NCBI GenBank assembly: GCA_004123355.1
Contig: SCHM01000004.1
Location: 5,731,017-5,795,016 of the forward strand
Direction of reading: 5' to 3'
Origin: Amphirosellinia nigrospora
Taxonomy: Eukaryota; Ascomycota; Sordariomycetes; Xylariales; Xylariaceae
DNA: 64,000 nt
The position numbers and the translations under genes were made by a program. Below the pieces are notes generated by a model. It did no database searches. It saw only the letters and a program-made list of their open reading frames with translations, and was not told where the DNA came from. This document shows, in pieces, positions 27,380 to 38,153 of this stretch (its first letter is position 1; each line of letters begins with the position of its first letter).

Positions 27380-29190
27380 TGTTATATAAACATTTTGTTA
27401 TTTTTTTTATTTTTATACCTTTTATTATTATTTTTAAATATTTTAATAATTAATAATAGTATTATTATATAAAAAAAGCAATTTATAGCTTATATTATAA
27501 GCTATTAAATATAACGAAAAATTATCGCTATAACGCGCTATAAAAATTTATAATATTTTTTATTTAATTTTTATATATATTATAATAAAATTTTATCGAA
27601 ATAAAATAAATAGCTAATAATATATAAATTATTAAAATTCGAAAAAAAATTAATTATATTATATATATTTAATTTAAATACGCGAAAATTTCCGCTTAAA
27701 TTAAATAATATTAAAAATATAGCTAATTAATTATTATAAAATATAATATATTATTTATTAAAATTAATTAGGCTTTAAACTTTATATAATAATTATTTAA
27801 TTTTCGAACGTATTTTAACCGCCGAATTAATTATTAATAAGTTTTATATAAAATTTTAACGCGTATTAAAAATAGTTTAAGCTTATATAAAACGGAATTA
27901 TAGCTAAAAATATTTAAAAAAAAATATTTATAATTTTAATAAAATAAAGTTTATAATAAACTAAATATTATTTAAAATAATTATAATATTATATAAACAT
28001 TATAAATAACTAAAAGCTATTTAATAAAATAATTAAAAATAAATAATTATTATTTATATTATTTTATTATATAGTTATTTTATTTTATTATTATTTTTTA
28101 GCCGGGTTAATTAATTTGCTATTTTAATATAAAAATAACCGTTCATTAACCGATTAAAAAATTAAAATAATAAAAAATAACTAAACTATAAATAAAAAAA
28201 GTTTAAATTAAATTAAATATTTTAATTATTATATAATATTATATAAAAAATATTTATTATTTTTTAATTTTAAATAGCTATAAAAGTTATTATTTTATTA
28301 AATTTAAATTATACGTTAAAAAATATAAAATTATTATTTTTTATATATTTGTTTATTTATATAAATTTTAGCTTTTAAATATTAGTTATTTTAGTTTTTT
28401 AAAATAGTTATATAATTAAAAAATTAATAAATTAACTTAAATTTATATTATTTATATTAAAAAAAATTTTTTTTTATATTATTTTATATTATTATAACGT
28501 TATAATAATATTAAAAATATTAAAGCAAGTTTTTAAAAAGCTAGCTTTATTTTATACGATTTAAAATATATTATTTTATAATTTTATTTAAAATCTAACT
28601 AAAATATTTTTAAAGTTATTTAATAAACTTTAGATTTAAAAGTTATAAATATTTTATAATATAAAAAATATTAAATTATAAGTTTAATATATTAAATATA
28701 AAATTATATAATATTAAATAGTTTTTTTATAGTTATTTTAAATATAATTAATTTAATCGCAAAAAAAATAAATATATTAAAATATTAAATTATATTATTT
28801 TAATTTAAAATAATTAAACTTTAAAAAATAAATTATAAACTAAACTAATATTATTATATAAAAAATAAATAAATCTAAATTAAAAAAATATTTATTATAT
28901 AAAAAAATAAAACTAAAAAAATAAAAAAGCTATTAAAAACTAAATAAATAATAAAATATAGTCGAATAATCGTTATATAAAAAAAAATATTATAAATAAA
29001 TAATACTATAAAATTTATAGCAAGTTTAAATATAATTATATATATATTAAAATAAAATAAAAATATCTAGCGAAAATAATTCCGATTAATTTAATTAATT
29101 TTTAATATTATAATTAAATTATTTTAATTATTTATAAAAAATATAAAATATTAAGCAAAATGTTTATATAAGCAAGATATTTATATATTA
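27380..29190 (+). repeat. Dispersed repeat family C, copy 3
   Basis: Direct copy of 3880-6120, with the empty insertion site at about 28,313 (AAATTATACG). It keeps slightly more CG dinucleotides (AATACGCGAAAATTTCCGC near 27,680), so it is probably the least mutated copy. Confidence 0.7.
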
Positions 29191-29771
29191 CGTTATTAGT
29201 TTTTTTATATATTGTTTAAATTTTTTGTTTAATAATATTTTATTTATAGGTTTTTTTTTTGCGTTATTTTTTTTTTTATGTTATAGGTTTATTATTATTT
29301 AAATATAACGGGTTAAAGTTATTATTTTACGCTATATTTAGCTATATTTATAATTTTATTAAAAGTTTAGCTAAATTAAAGTTTTTATTATAAAAGTTTT
29401 TTAGTTTTTTATTATTTTTAAAGTTTTTTATAAAATATTATTATATTAAGATTTTAACTTTTTTAGTTTATTTAATATTATAATTTTTAATAATAAAATC
29501 GAAAAATTTAATTTTTTTAACTATAAAATTTTTTTATTTTTAAGTTTTATTAATTTTTTTTTTAAGTTTTTTATTTTTTAACCTAATAATAAATTATTAA
29601 AATACTTTTATAATTAATTTATATAATAACGATTTAATATTTTTTAAATTATAAAAACGCTTAATATAAAAATTTTTTATTTTTTTTATATATTTTAAAT
29701 TTTTATTATATTATAAAAAAGTTTAGCTTATTTAATAAACGATTTATTTTTTAAAACTATTTTTTTTTTAA
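29191..29771. other. Degraded A/T sequence without a recognisable feature
   Basis: No gene, GC island or copy of the families listed here was recognised. Confidence 0.4.
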
Positions 29772-32108
29772 ATTAATATATTAAAAGCTTTTTAATTTAA
29801 AAGTAAAAATGCTTAAGTTTTTAAAAACTATATATTTAAATTAATAAATAAATTATAGTTATTAATTATACTAGTTTATTTTTTTTATTAAATTATATAT
29901 AGTAAAATTTATTATTTTATTTAATTTATTAATTATAATATTTTATTTTTTATATAATTATATAATTATATTATAAAAATATTTAGCTATTTAATTAATA
30001 ATAATAATAAATTTATTTATAAATATAAATATTAATATATAATATTTTTTATATATTTATTTTATTAATAATAATAATATATATTAAAATTATATTATTA
30101 TTTTATAATTAAATTTAATTTTAAGCTATAAAATAAAATTAAAAAATTAAATATTATAATAAATAATTAATTTTTATTTTAAATAAAAAAAACTTATTAT
30201 AATATTAAAATTTTTAAAATAATTATTAATTTAAATAAAATTAAAAAAGTTTTTCAATAAATATAAATTATTATTTTAAATTTAAATATAATTATAAATT
30301 TTATATTTTAAATAATAATATTATTATAAAATATATTAATTTTATAATATATTAAATTTTATTTTTTTTTAAAAAAATTTAAATTTATTAATAAATTTAA
30401 AAAAACTTTATAAATTAATTAAAATATTTAAAAAAAAAAACTTTTTAAAAAAACTTAAATTTATTAATAAATTTAAAAAAACTTTATAAACTAATTAAAA
30501 TATTTAAAAAAAAAAACTTAAAAACTTAAAAATACGTTTATTATAATTAATTTAAAGTTTTAAAATTTTTAAAAACTTAAAAACTACGCTTAAAATATTA
30601 TAATAAAAAATAAAAAAATAAAAAATAAAAATTATAAATAAATATTTTATAAAAAATATTATTATATTTATTATATTAATATAATAGTTAATTTTATAAT
30701 AATTATAATTTTTTAAAAAATAATTTAATAAAAATTATATTTAAATAAAATTTATAATAATAATATTAATTTATAACTTAAAAATAATAAATATTTAAAT
30801 TAATATTAAATTAAAAAATAAAAAAATAAAATAACTATAAATATAAAATAAATAATATTAAATAATTATATTTAATATAATATATAATTATTAAATAATT
30901 AAATATAATATAAAATCAAATTTAATATAACTTATAATAAAAAAAAATTAAAATAAAACTTTATAATTTATTTATATTATATTATTATTTTTAATATAAA
31001 AATTTAATTTTAAATTATTTTATTAAATTTATAATTATTTATATAATAAAAAATAAATACTAAAACCGAATAATATAATAATAAATAAAAATAAAAAGTT
31101 TTTAATTTAAATAAAAAATTTCTTATTTAAAATATAAAAACAAAAAATTTTTTTTATAAAAAAACCTTTTTTTATTTAGTTATACCTTTTTTATAAAACT
31201 TAAGCATAACTTAAAAATAAAATAAACTATATATAAAAAAAATAAAATAAATATATATATTATAATTATACTTTAATAATAAAATTAATATATTTATAAA
31301 CTTTAATAACGAATTAAAACGTTTAAAATTTTATAATAAAACTAAAATATTTAAAACGATTAATTAGTAAAAATTTATAACGTTTATAATTTTATAATAA
31401 TTTTAGTTACGCTATAAAAATTAATATATTTAAAATATAAAAATATTTTATTAAGTTTTTTTAAAGCTAAATAACTAATTTATTTAAAAGCTTTATAAAA
31501 AATATAAAAATAAAAATATAAAATAAATTAACGCTAAAGCGCAATATTTATTTTAATTAACGGATATATATAAATCGTACGTTAATTGCCGCCGAAAAAA
31601 TTAATATTTTTTAACTTTAAAAATCTAAAAATAAATAGTTTTTAATATAGTTTAATATTTATAATAGAACTACGTAATAAAATATTATTTTAAAAAAATA
31701 TTATAAATTATAAAATAAAGTTTAATTAAAAAAAAGAATTTATTATTAAATTTACGTAATAAATTTAGTAATAAATTTTTTAATTAATAGTGTGCTAGTT
31801 ATTTCTTTAAATATAAGTATTGCTAAGTAGCTTTTTTTTACGCTCCGCGTAAAAAAGCCACTAGCAATATAAACCTTTTAAAGGCTTTATTAAAACAGCT
31901 AATATTATAATTAATAATTAGTTATATATTAATTAATATTAATTATTAATTTTATATATAAATAATATTATAATTATATATTATTATATATAACTTATTA
32001 AAAAAAAGCAAACTAATATAACCGGTAACTATAACTTATTTATTAACTTAAATATATAGTTTTTAAAAACTTAAGTATTTTGCTTTTAAATTAAAAAGCT
32101 TTTAATAT
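29772..32108. mobile_element. Composite of repeats between two inverted family A ends
   Basis: A family A end points inward at 29,772 (AAAAATGCTTAAGTTTTTAA) and its inverse lies at about 31,993-32,108. Similarity of the two arms is clear for only about 120 bp. Between them are inverted copies of the 77-bp unit (30,370-30,512), a copy of 2204-2470 (30,511-30,733), a truncated right end of the 1.9-kb unit (about 31,080-31,205) and an inverted family D piece (31,740-31,905). This is best read as nested insertions, not one element. Confidence 0.45.
31818..31869. repeat. Long imperfect hairpin conserved among family D copies
   Basis: The arms TATTGCTAAGTAGCTTTTTT and GCGTAAAAAAGCCACTAGCA enclose CTCC; the stem is about 24 bp. 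Equivalent but more mutated hairpins are at about 2077-2128 and 6563-6606. It may be the tip or a structured subterminal part of the original element. Confidence 0.6.
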
Positions 32109-32240
32109 ATACTACGTAATATTTACACGTATATATAAAACCACATATTATAATACTATATAACTACTTAAACATTAATAATTATATAATTTATTATTAA
32201 GCTAATTAAATATTAAACTTATATATTAACAAATTATATT
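32108..32240. repeat. Second copy of the 21.8-kb repeat
   Basis: It shares TATATATAAAACCACAT and TTAATAATTATATAATTTAT with 21,835-21,990, in the same orientation. 32,241-32,459 beyond it holds nothing recognisable. Confidence 0.5.
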
Positions 32241-32459
32241 ATATTATTTTAATTTTTAGTTTTTTTTATAATTAATCGATTTTTTTTAAAATATTTAAAT
32301 ATAATAAAAATAAAAACGTATATATTATATTAAATAATTAAAAACTACTATATTTTGTTAAAATATAAATTAAAATAAATATTTAGCTTTTAATTAATAT
32401 TTTTATAATTTATTAAAATAGTTTTATTATATTAAATCGATTTTATAACTTTTAAAATA

Positions 32460-35205
32460 ATTTAATGCTTAAGTTTTATAAAGGAGGTACGACTAAATAA
32501 AAAGAAGGTTTTTTTTTATCGATAAAAAAATTTTTTATCCGGTTTTATATTTAAATAGGAATTTTTTTATTTTAATTAAAAATTATTTTATTATTTAAAG
32601 CTTTTTTTACTTTTTATGCTTAACGTATAATTTAGTATTTAAAGTTTTATATTTTATATTTTTTATTTTTATTTAATATTAATAATTTAAGCAACTTTTT
32701 AGAAAATATTTATTTATTTATTTATAACTATTTATATATTTTAATATTAAAAATAATATAAATCTAAAACTTACGATTTTATTATTATTAATTATTAATT
32801 ATTAATTACTAATTAGCTATTTAAGCTTTATTTAATTTATTTTATTTTAAAGTTTTGTTTTATTTATATTTTATTTTGCTTTTTAAAGCTTTTTTTAAGG
32901 ATTTATTTAGGCTTATTAATATTATTTTAGCCGAGTTTATTTTTTTCGATAATAAATAACTTTTATTTGTTTTAAATATAATTTATTAATAAATATTTAT
33001 TTTTTTTTATTTATTATTATTTTTTTTATATATTTTTTTCGTTTATAAATATTATTTATTTATTATAAACTTTAGCTACTAATTATATTTCTAGTTTTAA
33101 TTATTTTATTATAATATAAATATTTATTTATTTTATTATATTATTATTTTAAATATTACTTTTTATTAAATAATAATTTAATTTATTATATATATTAAAC
33201 GTTATAACTAAATAATAGCTAAATAACTATATATTAATTAATAGTTTATTATATTTTATTTTTATTTATTTTATTATTATACGGTTTATTATAATCGATT
33301 ATTTTATAGTTAGTTTTATAATATAAATATTTCGAAAACTATAAAAAAATTATTCGTAAATAACTTTTTAAATCGTAAAATTATATTTTATAACTAAAAA
33401 TTTCTTTTTTTAAAAAACTAACGTTTAATATTATAGTTATATTATAAAATATAATAAATAAAACTATCGATAATAAGCCCGTTAAAATTAACAAAATATA
33501 GCTTATATAAAAACTATTATATAAAAACTTTATATAATATTATTGAAAAATATAATATAAAATTATATAAAAGCTAAGCTATACTATATAATATTTTTAT
33601 AACTATTAAATAGTTTTTTTATTAATATTTTATATAAGCTACTGCTTATAAATATATTTTAAATTTAACGATTTTAATACTAGTTTATCGAATATAATAA
33701 CGAACTAAGTTTTAAAAACTATTATTTATTTTTAACCTTATATATAAACAATAAACTAATAAAATAATATAAACTATTTAAAATATTAATTATTTATTAA
33801 GCTATTTTACTTAGCAAAAAATAATCGTTGTTTTTTATTTTATATTCGAAAAAAAGTTGCTAAATATATATTATATTTAAAAATATATAAAATATGTTTA
33901 TTTATTATTATTAAATTTTATTATATTATTTATTTAAATATTAAAAAATAAAAAAAAAGATCGATTTTTTAAAAAAAATAGTATTTTTATATTTAGCAAA
34001 AGCTTAAAAAAAAATATAAATAAAAAACATAATTTTATTATATAATAATAATATATAACGTACCACACAAGCATCCTGGCCACACAAGTATCCTGGCCAC
34101 TTAAGCTTGGCATTTTATTAGAATTATAATAACTTTACGGAACTAGGCTTAATCGGGAAATAATTTATAGGGTTAATATATAACTATATTTAGTATATAA
34201 ATATAATTTTTTTAATTTTTTACGCTAGCTTAATAAGGTTATAAACCCCGGTTTTTAAAGTAAGCTAAAAATAAAGCTAAACTAAAATCCTAGTTAGTAC
34301 TAGCGTATAATTTTATTTAAAATTTCAAAAAATAAAATTAGATTTAGTACGTTTTTTATACTATATAGATTTTTTTCGAATTTTTTAAGCTAGATTTAAT
34401 ATTTCTTTTATTTTTTAAAGCATAAAAAAATCAATAAAAAAAAATAAAAAAAATAAAAAATAATAAAAATAATAAAAAAATAATAATTTTATACTTTAAA
34501 AATAAAAAGAAATATTAAATCTAGCTTAAAAAATTCGAAAAAAATCTATATAGTATAAAAAACGTACTAAATCTAATTTTATTTTTTTGAAATTTTAAAT
34601 AAAATTATACGCTAGTACTAACTAGGATTTTAGTTTAGCTTTATTTTTAGCTTACTTTAAAAACCGGGGTTTATAACCTTATTAAGCTAGCGTAAAAAAT
34701 TAAAAAATTATATTTATATACTAAATATAGTTATATATTAACCCTATAAATTATTTCCCGATTAAGCCTAGTTCCGTAAAGTTATTATAATTCTAATAAA
34801 ATGCCAAGCTTAAGTGGCCAGGATACTTGTGTGGCCAGGATGCTTGTGTGGTACGTTAAAAAAATTGCCGTAAAAAAAACTAAATATTGTTTGCTAATTA
34901 TTATTTTATTAAAATATATATTATTATTATAGCAAAAAAATCGAATAAATCTTATAGTTTATTTATAAAACGATAATATAGCTTTAATATATATTATTGC
35001 TATTAATAAAGCGGGCAATATATTAACGTAGTTACGTAGGAAAAAAAGCTTTATAAATTAAAGCAAAATAATAAAGCGCGTTAAAATAACTTATTCGGAA
35101 AAACTACGCTAATATAGCCGGCAACCTTAATTTGCTAAAGTATACTCGTAAATCCTAAAAACTTAAGCTTTTTTGCCCCTAACTTAAAAGGCCTTTAGTA
35201 TAATT
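32460..35205 (-). mobile_element. 1.9-kb degraded transposon unit, inverted copy interrupted by a palindrome
   Basis: The reverse complement of 6775-8690. The plus-strand start has AAAGGAGGTACGACTAA at about 32,482, and the family A end is GGCCTTTAGT at 35,191-35,200. The length, 2.75 kb, equals the 1.9-kb unit plus the 0.8-kb insertion at 34,058-34,856. The other copy supplies the exact empty site. No coding frame survives. Confidence 0.7.
34058..34856. mobile_element. 799-bp near-perfect palindromic element with TA target duplication (mariner/pogo-type MITE)
   Basis: The arms (34,058 to about 34,430 and about 34,490 to 34,856) are reverse complements that differ only in homopolymer length and near the A/T centre. 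The ends read ACGTACCACACAAG...CTTGTGTGGTACGT, with TA at 34,056-34,057 and 34,857-34,858. The undisturbed copy of the host repeat at about 7107-7145 has TTTTTTTATATATTATT at the same spot, which is exactly the flanks with one TA. Each tip carries a tandem CCACACAAGNATCCTGG pair. TA duplication points to Tc1/mariner/pogo transposition. There is no ORF. The tips keep C and G while the middle of both arms is A/T-rich yet identical, so the arms were homogenised after mutation. Confidence 0.85.
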
Positions 35206-35243
35206 TTAAAAGTTATATTATTTTTAATAACGTTATATAGTTT

Positions 35244-35846
35244 AGCAATTAATACAGGGGCATGAAAAATTAATACAGGGCATGACCTTAAGGGGCATGA
35301 CTTTTATAACCCTTATATTAGCTATTTAAAAAATTCTGAAAAATACAAACAAAGTATTCGAATTTTTATTATTTTTTCTCTATATAATAGTATAACTTAG
35401 GGCCTTATAGCCCTAAATATAGCTAAGCTATACTTTAATTCATATCGAAATTTTGCTAAAAGTATGGGTTTTTATAGTTTAGCCACACTTAAGCCACTAC
35501 TTAAAAAAGTAAAAATACTAGAATTTTTATTATTTTTCGGGCTATATAATAGTATATAGCCATAAGCTTTAGCCACAAAGGTAGCTAAAATATAATATAT
35601 TATATAACGTAATATAATTAACCGATTTTTTATTTCAAGTTGTATATAATAAGTAATATCTCAGCCACACTTAGGGCTAGGGCTACAAACCTTATACCAT
35701 AAAAAAAAGCAAAAATAACAAAAATTACAGTGTTTTAATTTTAATTTTACGATTTTTTATATGGCTAATATATGGCTAAATATGAGTCATACCCCCGTAA
35801 GCATCATGCCCCCGTATCAATTCTTCATGCCCCCGTATCAATTGCC
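35244..35846. mobile_element. 603-bp hAT-like MITE with subterminal repeats and 8-bp target duplication
   Basis: Terminal inverted repeats of about 55 bp: the left starts AGCAATTAATACAGGGGCAT and the right, inverted, starts GGCAATTGATACGGGGGCAT. Each end carries two tandem TTRATACRGGGGCATGA units. A perfect 8-bp TATAGTTT flanks the element at 35,236-35,243 and 35,847-35,854, the duplication length of the hAT superfamily. Two internal direct repeats, GAATTTTTATTATTTTT plus CTATATAATAGTATA, lie at about 35,360-35,400 and 35,520-35,560. There is no ORF. It is moderately RIP-mutated, more on the left end than the right. Confidence 0.8.
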
Positions 35847-35854
35847 TATAGTTT

Positions 35855-36245
35855 TTATATAATAATTAAACTAATTATTAATTTTAATATTTAATTAATT
35901 ATTATTTATAACTATTATTAATATATTTATATATTAAAATAATATTAAACGAAGCTTTATTATTATTTTAAAGGCTTTAAAGGTTTTAAAAGTATAAAAA
36001 CGCGTAATCGAAAGCTATAAACGCTATAAAAGCTTTAAAATATAAAAAACGTTAATTTAAAGCTATTAACGTAAAAAACGTTATTTTAAAGCTAATAATA
36101 CTAAAAATGCTATTTTTAAAGTTTATAAAAGCTTTAAATATATAAAATCGCTATTTTTAATATAAAATCGTATTTTTGAATAATTAAATACTAATTATAG
36201 TAGTTTATAAATAAAAAATTATTATTATCGACGTATTTCTTAAAA
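35855..36245. other. Last A/T-rich stretch with degenerate 35-45 bp repeats
   Basis: Loose repeats of AAAGCT...TAAAAAACG and AAAATCGCTATTTTT units. The composition switches to ordinary mixed sequence within about 20 bases around 36,240 (ATTTCTTAAAAACGGGGG). Confidence 0.6.
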
Positions 36246-37313
36246 ACGGGGGAACTTGTGTGTGAAGGATAGGTGGGGCGCGACATTTCGATTCGAAACT
36301 AGTGTATCCCCGCACCTCTCCCACAGCATCACGGACCTCCGTAGGCTCGTGTAGCCGGAGTTTTTGTGTCTTGGTAATCTATCCCGAGACTCGTGAGCCT
36401 CGTATAGTAATGATAGCCGAGATTCGTATGGCAGATTAACGATGGTTTCATGACAACCGAGTCAGGTACAGTCTTACATCGCTGGCGCAGAAATGTCAAG
36501 GAAGATGTTTTTAGTTGATGTGAAAATGTGATCTGTACAATTCAAGTTAAAAGGGGGAGAGTCTATACGTTCAGTCCATTACACCTTATCTTAAGTATTC
36601 TAGTTATTCTTCTGACATTTAACTTTCCAATACCACTCGCTTGCTAGTAGTAAAAGATTCGTGAAATATGACTTTGCCCAGTTCGTGGACTAAACTCAAC
36701 ACTGATGGCAGAGCAAAGTTGTATCTAACTACAGTCTTGGTTGTTCCTGAGGCTCTGTTACGTCGCATTAGTGACACTTTTTGAATTGCCTAGATAGTGA
36801 TAGAAACCTCTTTGCGAATACTCATCATAGATTCTGTGCTATTATTTCCTAGGTTGAGACAGGGCTACCTACTCGTATTAAGCTGGGTTGGAACAAACAC
36901 AGGTGAGGCATACAATTTCAGGACTGATGTCTTTCTCGGGTGAATAATTAGTTGCCACTCGTGAGTATTTTTGTGACTCCTATTTGAAGAAGTCAATAAG
37001 TATTATTTAGATAAACAGTTTTAATATTGTGTTCTTGTTTGACTAAATTTGAATGCTAACAGGTCGACGCAAGAAATTTAGAGAATCCAGGCCGAGATAT
37101 GACCCAAAGCGACGACGTATCAACGTTTAAAGACCACATTAACCGGCCGTTATGTTGTACAATCAATCTTGAGAACTGAATTTTACATTTTGAATAAGGA
37201 TCGCAAATCAGTCATCCAGCCACTCAATACCACATCGAGTATCCTTCGCAGTGAGAAACTAGCGGAGACTTCTGTAAGCCCAGCATAGCGGATGATTGTC
37301 ACCGAAGTACCTA
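36246..37313. other. Gene-free spacer next to the AT block
   Basis: Ordinary base composition, with short unrelated ORFs only. I see no recognisable gene, tRNA or repeat. Confidence 0.6.
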
Positions 37314-38153
37314 CTATTTAGGGGTGTGGTCTGATGACAATGGGAATTCGGTGTTGACTGTTGTGTTCACAAGGCCGAACGATAGCGCATAGCCATACTT
37401 CCAGCTATCCGCTCCAGGCAACACGTCGCGGGGCACGATATCCTTACGGGAATCTCTAATCACCGTAGTGTTCAAGCCAAAAAGATCGTCGCGCTCTGAG
37501 ACAAAGTCGGGCGTAATCTGGTCATCATGCGTAAAGCCCATGACGAGCTCAGGGACACCAACGGGGTACAGGGCATCCTTCTGATCATATCGCCAAGTAT
37601 GGATAGTCTTCCCGTACGTATTCACAAGGACATCCTTCATGATGGTATGGTCGACTGAATCGGGAAGATTTGGTTGTGCGAGGAATCCGCTGGTAATCTC
37701 ATACGCATGACTGTGCCAAAGCTGGCGTTCTATAAATCATGTTAGACATGCCTTTTTCTCTTTATCCTGAGAAACACAGGGTGGCGAGTACCTTCATAAT
37801 CCAAGGTCGCGAAAGCGTCTTCGGTGATAATATATTCAATTCCTGCAAGGTGTGCCGGCGTCGTTGCAGTATTATACACCACACATTGAAGCATATCGTC
37901 TCGAATTATGACGCAATAATGATTCGCCGAGACCTCGTAGTCAGTGTCTTCAAAATCTCGGATCAATATACATTCTGCTAGACTATAACTATAAAAAGGG
38001 GCATTACTTACGACCGGAGACGAAGTGAAACCCGTTGAGGAAGAGCACGGTACCATCAGGAGTAGCTGAACCGAATGGCAATGCCGCAAATATGCGTGTT
38101 GGGAAGAGGAAGATTAGACCAGCTGCCGCTAGAGACGACTTGAGTGAATACAT
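37314..38153 (-). CDS. Secreted DUF1264 (oil-body-associated-protein-like) protein
   Basis: Three exons: 38153-38012, 37956-37792, 37729-37314; 240 codons, frame intact. The N-terminus (MYSLKSSLAAAGLIFLFPTR) is a typical secretion signal of about 24 residues. The body shows the DUF1264 blocks in order: FLNGFHF, SANHYC, LQCVVY, LAGIEYIIT, then EERQLWHSHAYE and the C-terminal Tyr/Trp segment WKYGYALSFG. The conserved HYC and LWHSHAYE histidines are all present. Members are known in plants and fungi; their biochemical role is not settled. Intron 2 (37730-37791) splits the Glu codon before RQLW. Intron 1 is 37957-38011 (55 bp, ending GAG); a shorter 37-bp version is possible. It is the first gene after the AT block, and its neighbours give no functional hint. 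Confidence 0.8.

Larger units (their letters stand above)
1..36245. other. AT-rich, RIP-type degraded repeat block (AT isochore)
   Basis: The stretch is overwhelmingly A and T, with long ORF-free runs and many related copies of the same segments in direct and inverted orientation. Where copies can be aligned by eye (for example 2654-2819 with 3028-3191, or 11065-11157 with 11531-11623), most differences are C/T or G/A transitions, the pattern left by fungal RIP. No intact coding sequence is visible. Less-mutated islands survive at about 2740-3180, 5071-5195, 6780-6900, 11065-11620, 19563-19785, 34060-34856 and 35244-35846. The block continues past the left edge and ends abruptly near 36,245. 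A centromeric role cannot be excluded from sequence alone. Confidence 0.9.

Noticed and set aside
1-36245. Nuclear copy of mitochondrial DNA, or a mitochondrial contig
   Set aside because: No mitochondrial gene, tRNA cluster or rRNA is visible. The block is built from dispersed repeats with transposon-type ends and RIP-like transitions, and it joins ordinary nuclear genes.
1-36245. Centromere
   Set aside because: An A/T-rich repeat block could serve as one, but sequence alone gives no support; CENP-A data would be needed.
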